64,000 nt of DNA from the NCBI GenBank assembly GCA_963717075.1, contig CAVQVI010000034.1, positions 992,001 to 1,056,000 on the forward strand, written 5' to 3'. How positions within the stretch are numbered: the stretch's first letter is position 1; each line of letters begins with the position of its first letter. Shown in pieces: positions 34,059 to 42,903 of this stretch. Under the pieces are notes generated by a model, which had not been told where the DNA came from, ran no database searches, and saw only the letters and a program-made list of their open reading frames with translations. The stretch comes from JBGOTP01 sp963717075 (lineage in GTDB: Bacteria > Acidobacteriota > Vicinamibacteria > Vicinamibacterales > CAVVIG01). A program made the translations under genes and the position numbers.

Positions 34059-34229
34059 CGGGCGGGACCGCTCCTGAACTCGAGGATTCGCGGATTTCAG
34101 GATCTCAGGATTTCAAAATCCCAAAGTCCCCGACTGTTCTTCACATCCTCAAATTCTCAAATCCCGAAATCCCGAAAATTGAAGTTCCCGCGTCTCAGCT
34201 CACGCGTTCACTTCGACTGGCGTTTCTTC

Positions 34230-34299
34230 TGTCGAAGGGGGAAGGGCTGAGAAGGGCTGGGCAGGGACCGAGAACGGGCGTTATGCTCACCGCGAGACG
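34230..34299 (+). repeat. Direct repeat, copy 2
   Basis: Partner of 29441-29509. The stretch before it (CTGGCGTTTCTTCTGTCGAAG, from 34219) also resembles the cyclase 3' coding end, so a deleted cyclase-like paralogue probably stood here. Confidence 0.8.
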
Positions 34300-34376
34300 C
34301 GCTGGCGTACGACTGTGAGGGTCGAGCAGGTCCGAAACGCGGCTCGAAGCGCGCACTGACTGACTGGTTCTATCCT

Positions 34377-34917
34377 ATGGCTGGGACACTCGCAAAGCTC
34401 ACGGTAGGTGTGATGGGGTCGGGCGCCTCGGCGCATGGCGAGGACGCGCGCGCGGTCGGCGAACTGCTGGCCGATCTGGGAGTCAATCTCCTGACCGGCG
34501 GCGGTGGAGGAGTGATGAGGGAAGTCAGCCGCGCGTATGTGCGGTCCCCTCGTCGGCAGGGGATCTGCATCGGCATCATTCCGTGCGCGAGCGAGGCCGA
34601 TCGCGCGAAGCCCCAAGCCAGGCTACCCCAATGAGTTCGTCGAGCTCGCGATCCATACTCATCTGCCCTTCAGCGGCTTGCAGGGAACACTTGATCTGTC
34701 GCGCAATCACATCAACGTGCTTTCGTGCGAGGCTGTCGTGGCCCTGCCCGGCGGCCAGGGCACCGCGTCCGAAGTGAGGCTCGCCATTCGCTACGGGAAG
34801 CCCGTTGTCGCTTACTCGCACGCCATTCAGTTGCTGCAGGATTTTCCGGAAACTGTGCGGCGTGCCGACGACATCGACGAAGTCCGGCAGTTCCTTCGTG
34901 AACGGCTGGAACTTTGA
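34377..34917 (+). pseudogene. LOG-family / SLOG Rossmann protein, one frameshift
   Basis: Nucleotide-binding Rossmann protein related to the LOG/TIGR00725 group, ~179 aa after removing one base near 34610. Frame 1 has LTVGVMGSGASAHGEDA and LGVNLLTGGGGGVMREVSRA. Frame 2 has GYPNEFVELAIHTHLP and the signature LPGGQGTASEVRLAIRYGKPV (GGxGTxxE). LOG enzymes release cytokinin-type bases from nucleotide monophosphates, while TIGR00725 members have no settled activity. TATCCT lies directly before the ATG. The stop is 8 nt before the VOC gene, so the two probably form one unit. Confidence 0.75.
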
Positions 34918-34925
34918 GAGGCGCC

Positions 34926-35339
34926 ATGCCAGCCATTACGCGCATCCTGGAGACCGCGCTTTACGTCGACGATCCGGAAGCCGTCGTGGCGTTCTACCGG
35001 GACGTTCTCGGTTTGCGCGTGCTCGATTCGGGCCCGCGCCTGGTGTCAATCGACGCGGGACAGGCGACCGTGCTGCTCATCTTCCGGCGAGGCGCGACCC
35101 GGGCTGGCGCGCACACGCCCGGCGGCTGGATTCCGCCCCACGACGGACAGGGCCCGGTGCACCTGGCGTTTGCGATCGACTCCGAAAGTCTGGGGAGCTG
35201 GGAGGCGCACCTCCAGGAGCGGGGCGTCGACATCGAGAGCCGGGTGCGTTGGGACCGCGGCGGAAGCAGCATCTACTTTCGCGACCCGGCCGGCCATTCC
35301 GTGGAGCTGGCGACGCCGGGAACCTGGCCCGTGTACTGA
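34926..35339 (+). CDS. VOC/glyoxalase-family protein
   Basis: 137-aa vicinal-oxygen-chelate fold protein. Two babbb halves are visible: ITRILETALYVDDPEAVVAFYRDVLGL, and VHLAFAIDS...IYFRDPAGHSVELAT. Candidate metal ligands are a His in the second half (VHLAF) and the Glu in SVELA; the first-strand ligand His is replaced by Glu in ILETALYV. It could act in fosfomycin/bleomycin-type resistance or small-molecule conversion; no specific substrate can be claimed. It follows the LOG-like gene closely. Confidence 0.82.
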   Translation: MPAITRILETALYVDDPEAVVAFYRDVLGLRVLDSGPRLVSIDAGQATVLLIFRRGATRAGAHTPGGWIPPHDGQGPVHLAFAIDSESLGSWEAHLQERGVDIESRVRWDRGGSSIYFRDPAGHSVELATPGTWPVY

Positions 35340-35875
35340 CTCGACGTGCTGCGGCTGTTCAGGATCTCACGGCAGGTGCGCAGGCAGTCGCTGCAGACGT
35401 TGGCCTTGCCGACCGCCAGCGATCTCGTTCCGCCCGCCCGCTTGCGGCAGAAGGAGCAGCGGAGCCTGCTCCCCGGCTCGGCGGATCGAAGGGCAGGGCC
35501 GCGGCTGCCCGATGTCCCGTTCAAGGCGCGTTCGGCCGCCTCGATGCAGTCGTCGCAGATGAACACCGCCGGTCCGGCGATGAGCTTCGACACCTCGCTG
35601 GGAGGACGATCGCACCAGGTGCACACGGCGTCGCGCTTCGCGTTGCGGCCTTTCCAGACCTGCCACCAGCTTCCCCCCGCGGCGTCGACGATCTGCTGGA
35701 CGCGCTGATGGCTCAGGGACAGAGCCCCGGCGATTTCGCGCAGAGACGCCCCTCCCAGATGAAGCCGTCGGATGGCCGTGTGGTACTCTGCCCGGGCCAG
35801 CACGACCTGCCGCTCTGCTTCCGTCAGCCCGGCGGCCCGGTCGCGCGCCTTCTGCAGAAGGCTGGTGTCGGTCAT
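35273..35875 (-). CDS. HTH protein with two ClpX-type C4 zinc fingers
   Basis: 200-aa soluble protein. The N-terminal half carries a sigma-like HTH segment (LHLGGASLREIAGALSLSHQRVQQIVDAA, in pieces LREIAGALSLSHQRVQQ). Two ClpX-C4 fingers follow: CTWCDRPPSEVSKLIAG...ICDDC and CSFCRKRAGGTRSLAVG...CSDCLRTC. ATG 35875 follows the promoter/operator; an upstream ATG at 35908 lies within the -10 region. It overlaps the convergent VOC gene by 67 nt at the 3' end. Probably a DNA-binding regulator, possibly of its own promoter; the target is unknown. Confidence 0.75.
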   Translation of the reverse strand: MTDTSLLQKARDRAAGLTEAERQVVLARAEYHTAIRRLHLGGASLREIAGALSLSHQRVQQIVDAAGGSWWQVWKGRNAKRDAVCTWCDRPPSEVSKLIAGPAVFICDDCIEAAERALNGTSGSRGPALRSAEPGSRLRCSFCRKRAGGTRSLAVGKANVCSDCLRTCREILNSRSTSSQYTGQVPGVASSTEWPAGSRK

Positions 35876-35906
35876 CGCGCGTTCTCGGTGTCTAGTGTCG
35901 GTAGAC

Positions 35907-35935
35907 ATTATTGTCTAGTTCGAATAGACAATCAA
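35907..35935 (-). promoter_or_regulatory. Promoter with embedded palindromic operator
   Basis: Minus strand TTGATT (35930-35935), 17-bp spacer, AATAAT (35907-35912). The spacer is almost filled by the inverted repeat ATTGTCTA-N7-TAGACAAT (35910-35932). Another TAGACA/TGTCTA pair overlaps the -10 (35902-35917). Typical of autorepression. Confidence 0.6.
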
Positions 35936-35984
35936 GCAGCGCGCCTGGGCGTGGCGGCGCCGGGCCGCGTGGGGCGGTGGGACC

Positions 35985-36587
35985 GTGAAGGTGGATGGCA
36001 ACCCGGCTCGAGAGCGGGATGCGCCGGGCGGCGACCATCTCGTGCCCGAGCTGCGCGGCTGCTATCTGCAGCTGGCGGCGATCGAGCGGGACGCGAAGGC
36101 GCTCGTCGAAGGTCTCACCGACCGACAGCTGGCCTGGCGTGAGAACGCCCGGACGTGGTCGATCGCCGACTGCCTCAATCATCTGGTCGTCACGGGCCGG
36201 CACTCGCTCGACTCCATGCGCCGGTCGGTGGCGGACGCCCGCGCCCGCGGGCTGCTCGGCAGGGGCCCCTTTCGGCACGGCCTCCTTGGAAACTGGCTCG
36301 TGCGTCTCATGGACGCGCCGCCACGCATCAGGGTCAGGGCGCCGAAAGCCTATCGGCCGTTGCCGGACCAGCCGGTTCAGGCGACCGTTGCCGCATTCTT
36401 CCTGCTGCAGCGTGAGCTCTTCGCGGTGCTGAACGAGGCCAATGGGATAGATTTGGGCCGCGTCAAAGTCGAGAATCCCGTGACCAGATGGTTCAGGTTG
36501 AGCCTCGGCCAGGAGCTCGCGTTCACAGCCGCGCACGAGCGGCGGCACCTCTGGCAGGCGGCGGTGGTGCGAAGCCGGCTCCACTGA
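35985..36587 (+). CDS. DinB-family four-helix protein
   Basis: 200-aa DinB/YfiT-like metal-binding four-helix bundle. ARTWSIADCLNHLVVTGRHSL gives the first metal His and FTAAHERRHLWQAAVV the final His pair. The family covers thiol-dependent transferases and stress proteins. GTG at 35985 is the likely start. Divergent from the ClpX-finger gene with about 110 nt between starts. Confidence 0.78.
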   Translation: MKVDGNPARERDAPGGDHLVPELRGCYLQLAAIERDAKALVEGLTDRQLAWRENARTWSIADCLNHLVVTGRHSLDSMRRSVADARARGLLGRGPFRHGLLGNWLVRLMDAPPRIRVRAPKAYRPLPDQPVQATVAAFFLLQRELFAVLNEANGIDLGRVKVENPVTRWFRLSLGQELAFTAAHERRHLWQAAVVRSRLH

Positions 36588-36610
36588 ACCCGCGGAACCA
36601 CAACAAGCCT

Positions 36611-36734
36611 TCACTCGGTCGGTACGAGGCGCTTCAGCTCTTCGAGCCAGTTCTCGACGCGACCAGCGGCGGGGCCGTGGTCCCGTCCGCCCCGGCTTGA
36701 GCATGAGGAAGCGCTTGTTGTCGGGTGAGATGTC
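36611..36734 (-). pseudogene. 3' remnant of another kinase-propeller gene
   Basis: Directly after the stop of the next kinase, minus-strand frames read DISPDNKRFLMLKP and, one frame over, VENWLEELKRLVPTE-stop. This is the characteristic end of these proteins (ITNWFEELKRLVPRN in the gene ending at 39646). About 40 codons remain. Confidence 0.75.
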
Positions 36735-39545
36735 CTACTTCGTCGGAAACTTAGCCTTCAATTCCTCGGTCCAGTTGAAGACCATCCGAATTTGAGCAAC
36801 CTCAGGTTTCTCTGATCGAGCGCCTCTGGTCGTTTCAATCACGCCGAGGAAGCGCCGGCCGTCACGGCTGATGTCGTACTGTCGTTCAATAAATGGAGCG
36901 CCGACGATGCCGTACCATGGGCCCCTCGTAGGGCCCCTCGTACCGAGCTCGTCGGTAAGCGCGACGGCCTCGGTAAAGCTGAAAGCCGGCTGCGTGGAAA
37001 TGTTCACGACACTGAGTCTGCTCGGCCCCGGAGTGAAGAACAGCTCCTTCCCATCGGGCGACCACAGCGGGTGGTGCCCGTTATCTCCACTTTTCGAAAT
37101 CCGGTAAATGGCGCCGGTCGGCGGAAACGGCTGGACGTACACCGCCATACGGCCGATGTCACCAGAGGCGTAGGCCACCCACTTACCGTTGGGAGAAAAC
37201 ACGGCGCCCGGGAGCGCGCCGGATGTGCCGCTCCAAGGCGAGGCAACTGCATCGAACCGCTCGGCTTTGCCCTCTTTCAACACCCAGAGCACGGCCATCG
37301 AATCTTTGCCCGTCGCGGTGTAGAGCAGCCGCGTGCCGTCTGGCGACCATGCCTCCGGAATGTATGACGTTCCCTGATCGGCCTTCGCCAGACGTTGCGC
37401 CGGGCCGGTTCCATCCGCACGCTGCCAGAAGAGGCCCAGGTCTTTCTCGCGATCCGACTGGAAGGTGACCCGCTGACTGTCCGCTGACCAGACCGGAAAC
37501 CGATTGTGCCCTTCCAAGGTTAGCGGCCGCGCCGCGCTCGCGCCCGACAGTTCGTAGACCCAAATGGTCGCCTCTTTGCCATCGTCACTGCCGACCGCGA
37601 TCCGCGTCCCATCCGGCGAGAGGCGAGGCATCTGATAGGCGGCCGGCTGGAGCTTCAGGGGCTCGGCGGCCCCTTTGCGATCGATGAACGCGACGGTTCT
37701 CACTGCTCCAGTCGCGGTCGAGCCCACCGGACCCGGCACATACACAAGCGACCCGGTGGATGAAAGGGCGTAATGTGCCGCGCCCTGCTCCGTCATCCTG
37801 ACGCCCTCCAGCACCGGGATCGAAGTCCCGATCACCGCGAGGCGGGCCGGGTCGAATCGCACGGCGCGCAACGTGCCCCCGACGGCGAACACCAGGTGCC
37901 CGGACGGCGCGAAGCGTGGAGAGGTCCCGCCCGACACCAGCGTCGACACGTGACGGTCGGGCAGCGACAGGATTGCAATGTGCGAGCGCTCGGGCGTGCC
38001 GTTCCAGGCTGTGAAGAGGACGCCCTGCCCGGCCGGCAGCACCTCAGGAAGGATGTGATCCGTCTCGCCGGTGGTCTCATCGATCTTCGTGAGCACCTGC
38101 GGCTCCCCGGCGGCGGCGGCCACTTGTCGCAGCCCCTTGGTGCCGCTCGTCGCGAAGATGATGGTGTTGTCCGGCCCCCAACTGGCCCCGCGAAGGAGCC
38201 CGTCAAGGCTACAGATGGTTTGCGGGGCTCCGCCGAGCACGGACACCCGCTTCAGCGTCTGGTCCTTGAGACTTTGAAAGGCGATCCACTCCCCGTCTGG
38301 CGAGAAGACTGGTCCTGTGGCGCCCTCGGTGCCCGGCAGGAGCGTCGGCTCCAGCTGCCCGCGATCGCGGAGATACAGCACCGCGTCTATTACGTCCGCC
38401 GCCCCAACCGGAAGCGTTCGGTACACCACACGCGACCCATCGGGAGACATCGCGAGAGCCGAGCCGAAGACACTTGTTGCGGACGCATCGGCCGGTGTCG
38501 GAATGACGAACCGCTCAACGCGAGCTGGCCGAGGCGCGGGCCGCATGAGGACCCACATTGTGATTGCGGTCATCAGTGCGCCGGCAACCACGGACGCGAT
38601 CGCCACCGGCACGACGCGGCGCGGCGCCAGCGCAGGCGGCACTTCCGCCGCCGGTGTCGTCAGCGCGTCTTCGATGTCCAGGCGCGCATCCGCTGCGTCA
38701 GCCAGCCGCTTCTTCCGATCTTTCTCCAAGCACCGACGCAGCAATGTGCGCAGCGGCGCGGGTGTGCCAGCCGGCAGCGCAGTCCATTCTGGAGCTCCGC
38801 GCAGCACTGCGGCGAGGGTGTCGCTCACATCCTCGCCATCGAAGGCGCGTTTGCCGGTGAGCATTTCGTACACCACGCAGCCGAATGCCCACATATCGCT
38901 CCGCTTGTCCGCGGCGCGGCCTTTCGCCTGCTCCGGGCTCATATACGCCGCGGTGCCGAGAATCACCCCTAGTTGCGTCATCGCGGGGGTCGTGATGGTC
39001 GGCGACTGTGACAGCCCCGGCGGGTCGTAGGCCCGACCTTCAGGTCGGGCGTCGATCGCTTTCGCGAGGCCGAAGTCGAGCACCTTCACTGTGCCGTTCG
39101 GCCGCAGCTTGATGTTGGCGGGCTTGAGGTCGCGGTGAATGATTCCCTGCTCGTGCGCGGCCTCCAGCGCCTCGGCCATCTGCTTCGCGATGGGAAGCAC
39201 CTCATCGACCGGCAGGGAGCCTTGCGCGATACGGTCAGCGAGCGTCGGCCCGTCGACCAGCTCGATCACAAGCGCCGTGGTGCCGTCACGCTTCTCCAGC
39301 CCGTAAATCTGCGCGATGTTCGGATGGTTCAGCGAGGCGAGCGTCTTGGCCTCACGCGCGAACCGCGCGAGCCGCTCGGGATCATGGGCAAAGGGGTCCG
39401 GCAGAATCTTAATGGCGACCTGGCGCCCAAGGTTGGTATCGAACGCGCGATAGACTTCACCCATCCCACCCTTACCGATTTGGTCGGCGATCTCGTACGG
39501 GCCGAGTCGAGTGCCAGGATGGAGGGCCACGGCAAACGGCTGCAT
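36735..39545 (-). CDS. Transmembrane Ser/Thr protein kinase with TolB/WD40-like propeller
   Basis: 936 aa from the ATG, or 931 aa from the more likely GTG at 39530. Kinase domain: IGKGGMGEVYRA, VAIK lysine, HRDLKPANIK, DFGLAK, MSPEQAKG, DMWAFG. Transmembrane helix near residue 330 (VPVAIASVVAGALMTAITMWVLM), then propeller blades SPDGSRVVY, VFSPDGEWIAF and LWSPDGKELFF. The first ATG overlaps a perfect TATAAT box, so it lies upstream of the probable transcription start; the GTG aligns with paralogue N-termini. A REP-like palindrome is translated as ARPEGRAY after DFGLAK, yet the frame stays open. Flanked on both sides by kinase remnants. Confidence 0.88.
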   Translation of the reverse strand: MQPFAVALHPGTRLGPYEIADQIGKGGMGEVYRAFDTNLGRQVAIKILPDPFAHDPERLARFAREAKTLASLNHPNIAQIYGLEKRDGTTALVIELVDGPTLADRIAQGSLPVDEVLPIAKQMAEALEAAHEQGIIHRDLKPANIKLRPNGTVKVLDFGLAKAIDARPEGRAYDPPGLSQSPTITTPAMTQLGVILGTAAYMSPEQAKGRAADKRSDMWAFGCVVYEMLTGKRAFDGEDVSDTLAAVLRGAPEWTALPAGTPAPLRTLLRRCLEKDRKKRLADAADARLDIEDALTTPAAEVPPALAPRRVVPVAIASVVAGALMTAITMWVLMRPAPRPARVERFVIPTPADASATSVFGSALAMSPDGSRVVYRTLPVGAADVIDAVLYLRDRGQLEPTLLPGTEGATGPVFSPDGEWIAFQSLKDQTLKRVSVLGGAPQTICSLDGLLRGASWGPDNTIIFATSGTKGLRQVAAAAGEPQVLTKIDETTGETDHILPEVLPAGQGVLFTAWNGTPERSHIAILSLPDRHVSTLVSGGTSPRFAPSGHLVFAVGGTLRAVRFDPARLAVIGTSIPVLEGVRMTEQGAAHYALSSTGSLVYVPGPVGSTATGAVRTVAFIDRKGAAEPLKLQPAAYQMPRLSPDGTRIAVGSDDGKEATIWVYELSGASAARPLTLEGHNRFPVWSADSQRVTFQSDREKDLGLFWQRADGTGPAQRLAKADQGTSYIPEAWSPDGTRLLYTATGKDSMAVLWVLKEGKAERFDAVASPWSGTSGALPGAVFSPNGKWVAYASGDIGRMAVYVQPFPPTGAIYRISKSGDNGHHPLWSPDGKELFFTPGPSRLSVVNISTQPAFSFTEAVALTDELGTRGPTRGPWYGIVGAPFIERQYDISRDGRRFLGVIETTRGARSEKPEVAQIRMVFNWTEELKAKFPTK
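39027..39050. repeat. REP-like palindrome inside an intact kinase gene
   Basis: Same palindrome as at 33538 (stem GCCCGACCT/AGGTCGGGC) at the equivalent codon of the kinase at 36735-39545. Confidence 0.8.
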
Positions 39546-39549
39546 TATA
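39544..39549 (-). promoter_or_regulatory. TATAAT -10 box that decides the kinase start
   Basis: Perfect TATAAT on the minus strand overlaps the ATG at 39545. GTG at 39530 follows 13 nt downstream and matches the paralogue start. Confidence 0.55.
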
Positions 39550-39645
39550 GGGCACGTCGCAGCAACATTGGATACGTGACGGGTAACGCCGAAGGGACTT
39601 CCGACCCCGCTCAGGGGACGACAGGAACGGGCAAGTCGAGCAGAA

Positions 39646-40497
39646 TCAGTTTCGCGGCACGAGGCGCTTCAGCTCCTCGAACCAGTTCGTGATCAGGCGG
39701 AGCTGCCGCGGCACCGACGAGGTCTTACTCTTGACCATCAGAAACCGACCGTCCGGCGAGACATCGTAGTAGCGGAAGCCGGGCGTCAGAAAGCTGACCT
39801 CGTATCGTCCTTCGAACAGCACGTGTGGCCTTGAGGCGGAGAATTCTCCCGTGGTGTTGACGTCAACCGCCATCATCTTGTCGCCCTGGCGGAAGAACAG
39901 CTCGCGGCCGCTGTGCGACCACACCGGTTCGGTTCCACCGTCCGTCGAAATCGTCTGCAGCTCGCCGCGTGTCGGGAACTGCTGGACATACACTTCGAAC
40001 CGACCCGAACGGTCCGACCCGAACGCGACGTAGTGCCCGTTGGGTGAGAAACGGGCGCCGATCTCGGTGAACGGCGTGTTCAAAAGCGGCGTGGTCGTCC
40101 CATTCGCAAGGGTGAGCGCAAACAGATCGGACTGGGTGTCGGGATGGAGCTCGGAATGGAGCAGTATCTTGCCGTCCGGCGACCAGTCCTGCGTCAACTG
40201 GGGGTATTCACTCGTCGCGAGCCGTTCGATGCCAGACCCATCGGCGCGCATTCGATAAACGTTCTGTTGCGGCCCGTCGCGGTTCGACGTAAATGCGATC
40301 CACTGCCCGTCGGGACTCCAGACAGGGCCCGAATTGACCAGGCTGTCACCGACGAGCCGATTGAGCGGACCGCGCACGAGATTGCCGATCCAGATCTCGC
40401 GCGGACTCAGACCGTCCACAATACCGACCGCAACAAGATGGCCATCGGCGTGCGCACCGTGCACCCGTCTCCCACGCTTCGCAAAACCCGGCGCCAC
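39646..40497 (-). pseudogene. C-terminal remnant of a kinase-propeller gene
   Basis: About 280 codons of TolB-like propeller only: VWSPDGQWIAFTSNRDG, DWSPDGKILLHSE, RFSPNGHYVAFGSDRSG, YYDVSPDGRFLMV, ending NWFEELKRLVPRN. The kinase domain and transmembrane helix are missing, the N-terminal ~30 residues are not propeller-like, and no ribosome site or -10 box precedes. It could be expressed as a soluble fragment but most likely is the tail of a deleted kinase gene. Confidence 0.7.
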
Positions 40498-41070
40498 GCT
40501 GCGTTGCCGGCTTTACAATCCCCATAGCTTGGCGCCACCGAGCCACGCGGTTGAGTTCAACGAGGTTTATCTGCACGGAAGAACTACCGGCCAGATCTCT
40601 GCATCGCGGCCGTGCGGATCAAACCTTCTTCGTTGAACGAAACCGCTGACAGGCACACGGACGATGTTGAGTCAGAGTGGTGGTGGTCCAGTTCGCAAGC
40701 GCGAAGCGCTTCTTCCAAGCGCAGTGCGCGTCGGTGGCATGGACAAGCGGGAGTTGGTTCAGGCTCTACGTCGGCACAACGTCCACCTCAACCAGACAGC
40801 CGAGGCGCTGTTCGAGGACCCTCGGTTCACGCCTCTCGCTCAAAGCAACAGGGCGCCGATCCCAAATAGTCAGCCCACTCCCGACATCTCAGCAAAAACG
40901 CCGTCTGGCCCAACCGAGCATGCGCGCGCGCTCCGCTCGAACGAATGGGTTGTTTCGCGATCGTTGACGTGTTACGGTTCACTTTTCGCGCCCTGTCCTA
41001 CAGCTGTGTCACGTTCTCGGCGCAGGACGCTATCCTTCTCGTCACAATGAACGGACAACGGTGTTGAGCC
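40498..41070. other. Region with possible gene remnant
   Basis: No complete gene. A plus-strand frame from ATG 40739 begins MDKRELVQALRRHNVHLNQ and TAEALFEDPRFTPL, which looks like real protein. It has no ribosome site and drifts into low-quality sequence; I cannot name it. The rest shows no supported feature. Confidence 0.35.
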
Positions 41071-42420
41071 ATGCATCAGCCCCCTCCCGCCGCATGGTCG
41101 GCCGGGTTACGCAGTACTGCCGCGCACTGGTGGAATGACCTCCGCGAGAAGCTTTCGTGGATTGGCAATCCGCTTCGTGGAGATGAACGTCGACAACTGC
41201 GTTCTCACGCGTTCGCGTTGGCCGCGGTCGTGGCTGCTGTCCTGATGCAGCAGGTCCTTGGCGTTCCCGCCTCGAGTACTCCGTTCCTGTTCTTTCATGC
41301 TGCCATTGCGGTGACCGCCTGGTACGGCGGCTTCGCCGCAGCAGGCGTGGCGACATTGGCCTCGCTGCTGATGGCCAGGTTGATGACGGATATTTCGCTT
41401 TGGGGAGGCGTGAACTTCTCCCTCGAGGGGTTGCTCATCGCTGGGGTGATCGTCGCCGTCATGGCACAGGTGAAAGCCGAGCGGCAACGACTTGCCGCAG
41501 CGGTCGCTCGCATTCTGGACTTCAAGGCTGTCGAGCGCCAGCGGCGTCTGGTCGAAAGCGCGTTCGTTCGTCTCGAGGCCGTTTCGAGCGACACAGCGCT
41601 GGTCATTCTCGACCGGGATGGGCGGATCGCGGAATGGGGAGCCGGGGCGGCTCGACTGTATGGATCAAGCGGCATCGAGATGGTGGGAAAGAGCGCCGCG
41701 GTCCTGTTCGGTCCCAAGATGAGCGAAGCAGACTGGATGGCCTTGCTGGCTGGCGCAACGAGCCCCACACCACTGCGAAACAGCCGACAGCATCGACCAG
41801 ACGGCACCACATTCGATGCGAGCGTGCAGATTCGGCTACTGACGGGGGAGCGTCTCGACGGATTCACAATGGTCGTTCACGATCGGACCCCCGAGCAACA
41901 ATTGGATGTGCTGCAGCAGGAAGCCGATACCGCACACGCTCAGCTGGCGGCGCTTCAGAGCGTCACCGATCCGTTCTTGAATTCTCTCGGTGGCGCCGAC
42001 CCGGTGACGATGCTGCTCGATCGGCTCTGCAAGGCGATCGGAGCCGACGGCGTGGCGCTCGTCCACTTCGGCCGGTTCCGGTCGGCTGTATTCTGTGCGA
42101 GCGGAGGCGTGCATTGTGAAAACGGCAATGGCCTCCCCCGCGCCGACCTTCGCGCGCAGCCGTTCAGCCGGACCCTCTTGGTCCACAACGACGCAGCCCG
42201 GGTCGCGGAAGTGAGCGCGGCCCGGTGGCCCGAAGACATCTCGTCGCTCATCGCCGTGCCCGTCGTCAGAGCCGGGACCACGCAAGCCGTGGTTGAAGTG
42301 GCGAACGCCAGGGGTCGGCGAGCGACCGAGTGGGAATTCGCGTTGATCCAGGTCGTGGCCGCGCGCATCGCCGGCCTTGCGCGCGACGAGATCTACGTGG
42401 ACACTGGGGCCGTCGCATAG
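41071..42420 (+). CDS. Membrane PAS-GAF sensor protein without kinase domain
   Basis: 449-aa protein. Residues about 45-135 hold several transmembrane helices of DUF4118/MASE type (FALAAVVAAVLMQQVLGVP, FFHAAIAVTAWYGGFAAAG, GLLIAGVIVAVMAQVKAE). A PAS domain (about 165-280) reads LVILDRDGRIAEWGAGAARLYG and ends FTMVVHDRTPEQQ. A GAF domain (about 310-440) follows (MLLDRLCKAIGADGVALVHF, SLIAVPVVRAGTTQAVVEVAN). There is no HisKA, HATPase or GGDEF domain after it, so it can sense but not phosphorylate. Either an input protein acting on a partner or a C-terminally truncated hybrid kinase. Confidence 0.75.
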   Translation: MHQPPPAAWSAGLRSTAAHWWNDLREKLSWIGNPLRGDERRQLRSHAFALAAVVAAVLMQQVLGVPASSTPFLFFHAAIAVTAWYGGFAAAGVATLASLLMARLMTDISLWGGVNFSLEGLLIAGVIVAVMAQVKAERQRLAAAVARILDFKAVERQRRLVESAFVRLEAVSSDTALVILDRDGRIAEWGAGAARLYGSSGIEMVGKSAAVLFGPKMSEADWMALLAGATSPTPLRNSRQHRPDGTTFDASVQIRLLTGERLDGFTMVVHDRTPEQQLDVLQQEADTAHAQLAALQSVTDPFLNSLGGADPVTMLLDRLCKAIGADGVALVHFGRFRSAVFCASGGVHCENGNGLPRADLRAQPFSRTLLVHNDAARVAEVSAARWPEDISSLIAVPVVRAGTTQAVVEVANARGRRATEWEFALIQVVAARIAGLARDEIYVDTGAVA

Positions 42421-42478
42421 TCGCACGCAAGGAATCTCTGCCGCTACTGTAGAAAAACCAGGTTCGCCTGCCTGACGT

Positions 42479-42878
42479 TATTCTTGGACGTGGCCGCGCT
42501 CGAACGACTCGTTGAGGTGTCGGCGCACACTGCCGCGACCTCGAGCAGAACCGCGAAGGTGCGTCTGCTCGCGCAGTATCTGAAGTCACTCACCGGTGAC
42601 GAGATCGCGATTGAAGTCTCTTTTCTGATTGGCGAGCCTCGGCAGGGCAAGCTCGGCGCTGGCTACGCACTGCTGAGTGCGGCGATGGATCGACCCGGCT
42701 CAGCGTCCAGCTTGCTCACGCTGCAGGACGTCGATCGTCGTCTCGCCACGTTCAGCGACGCGCGTCGGGCCGGCTCGGCGGCCAGGCGCGCAGCGCTGCT
42801 CGGCGATCTGTTTTCGCGCACGACACCAGCCGAACGCGACTTCCTCGCACGGATGATGACGGGCGAGCTTCGCCAGGG
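42479..42878 (+). repeat. 400-bp direct repeat of the DNA ligase 5' region (truncated copy)
   Basis: Matches 46895-47294 over exactly 400 bp without indels; I count about a dozen substitutions (~97% identity). Confidence 0.92.
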
Positions 42879-42903
42879 CGGGATGAATCGATGCAATCGC
42901 TGA
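42484..42903 (+). pseudogene. Truncated N-terminal part of ATP-dependent DNA ligase
   Basis: Encodes about 130 residues of the ligase N-terminal domain (AALERLVEVSAHTAATSSRT...FLARMMTGELRQG) and then ends GMNRCNR-stop. The adenylation domain, including the Lys motif, is missing, so it cannot ligate. The frame is intact and the differences from the full copy are few, so the duplication is recent or conserved. The aminopeptidase gene starts inside its last codons at 42891. Confidence 0.85.

Noticed and set aside
35892..36704. 270-codon frame antisense to the DinB gene
   Set aside because: Its first 14 codons are the kinase remnant, the rest is DinB antisense.
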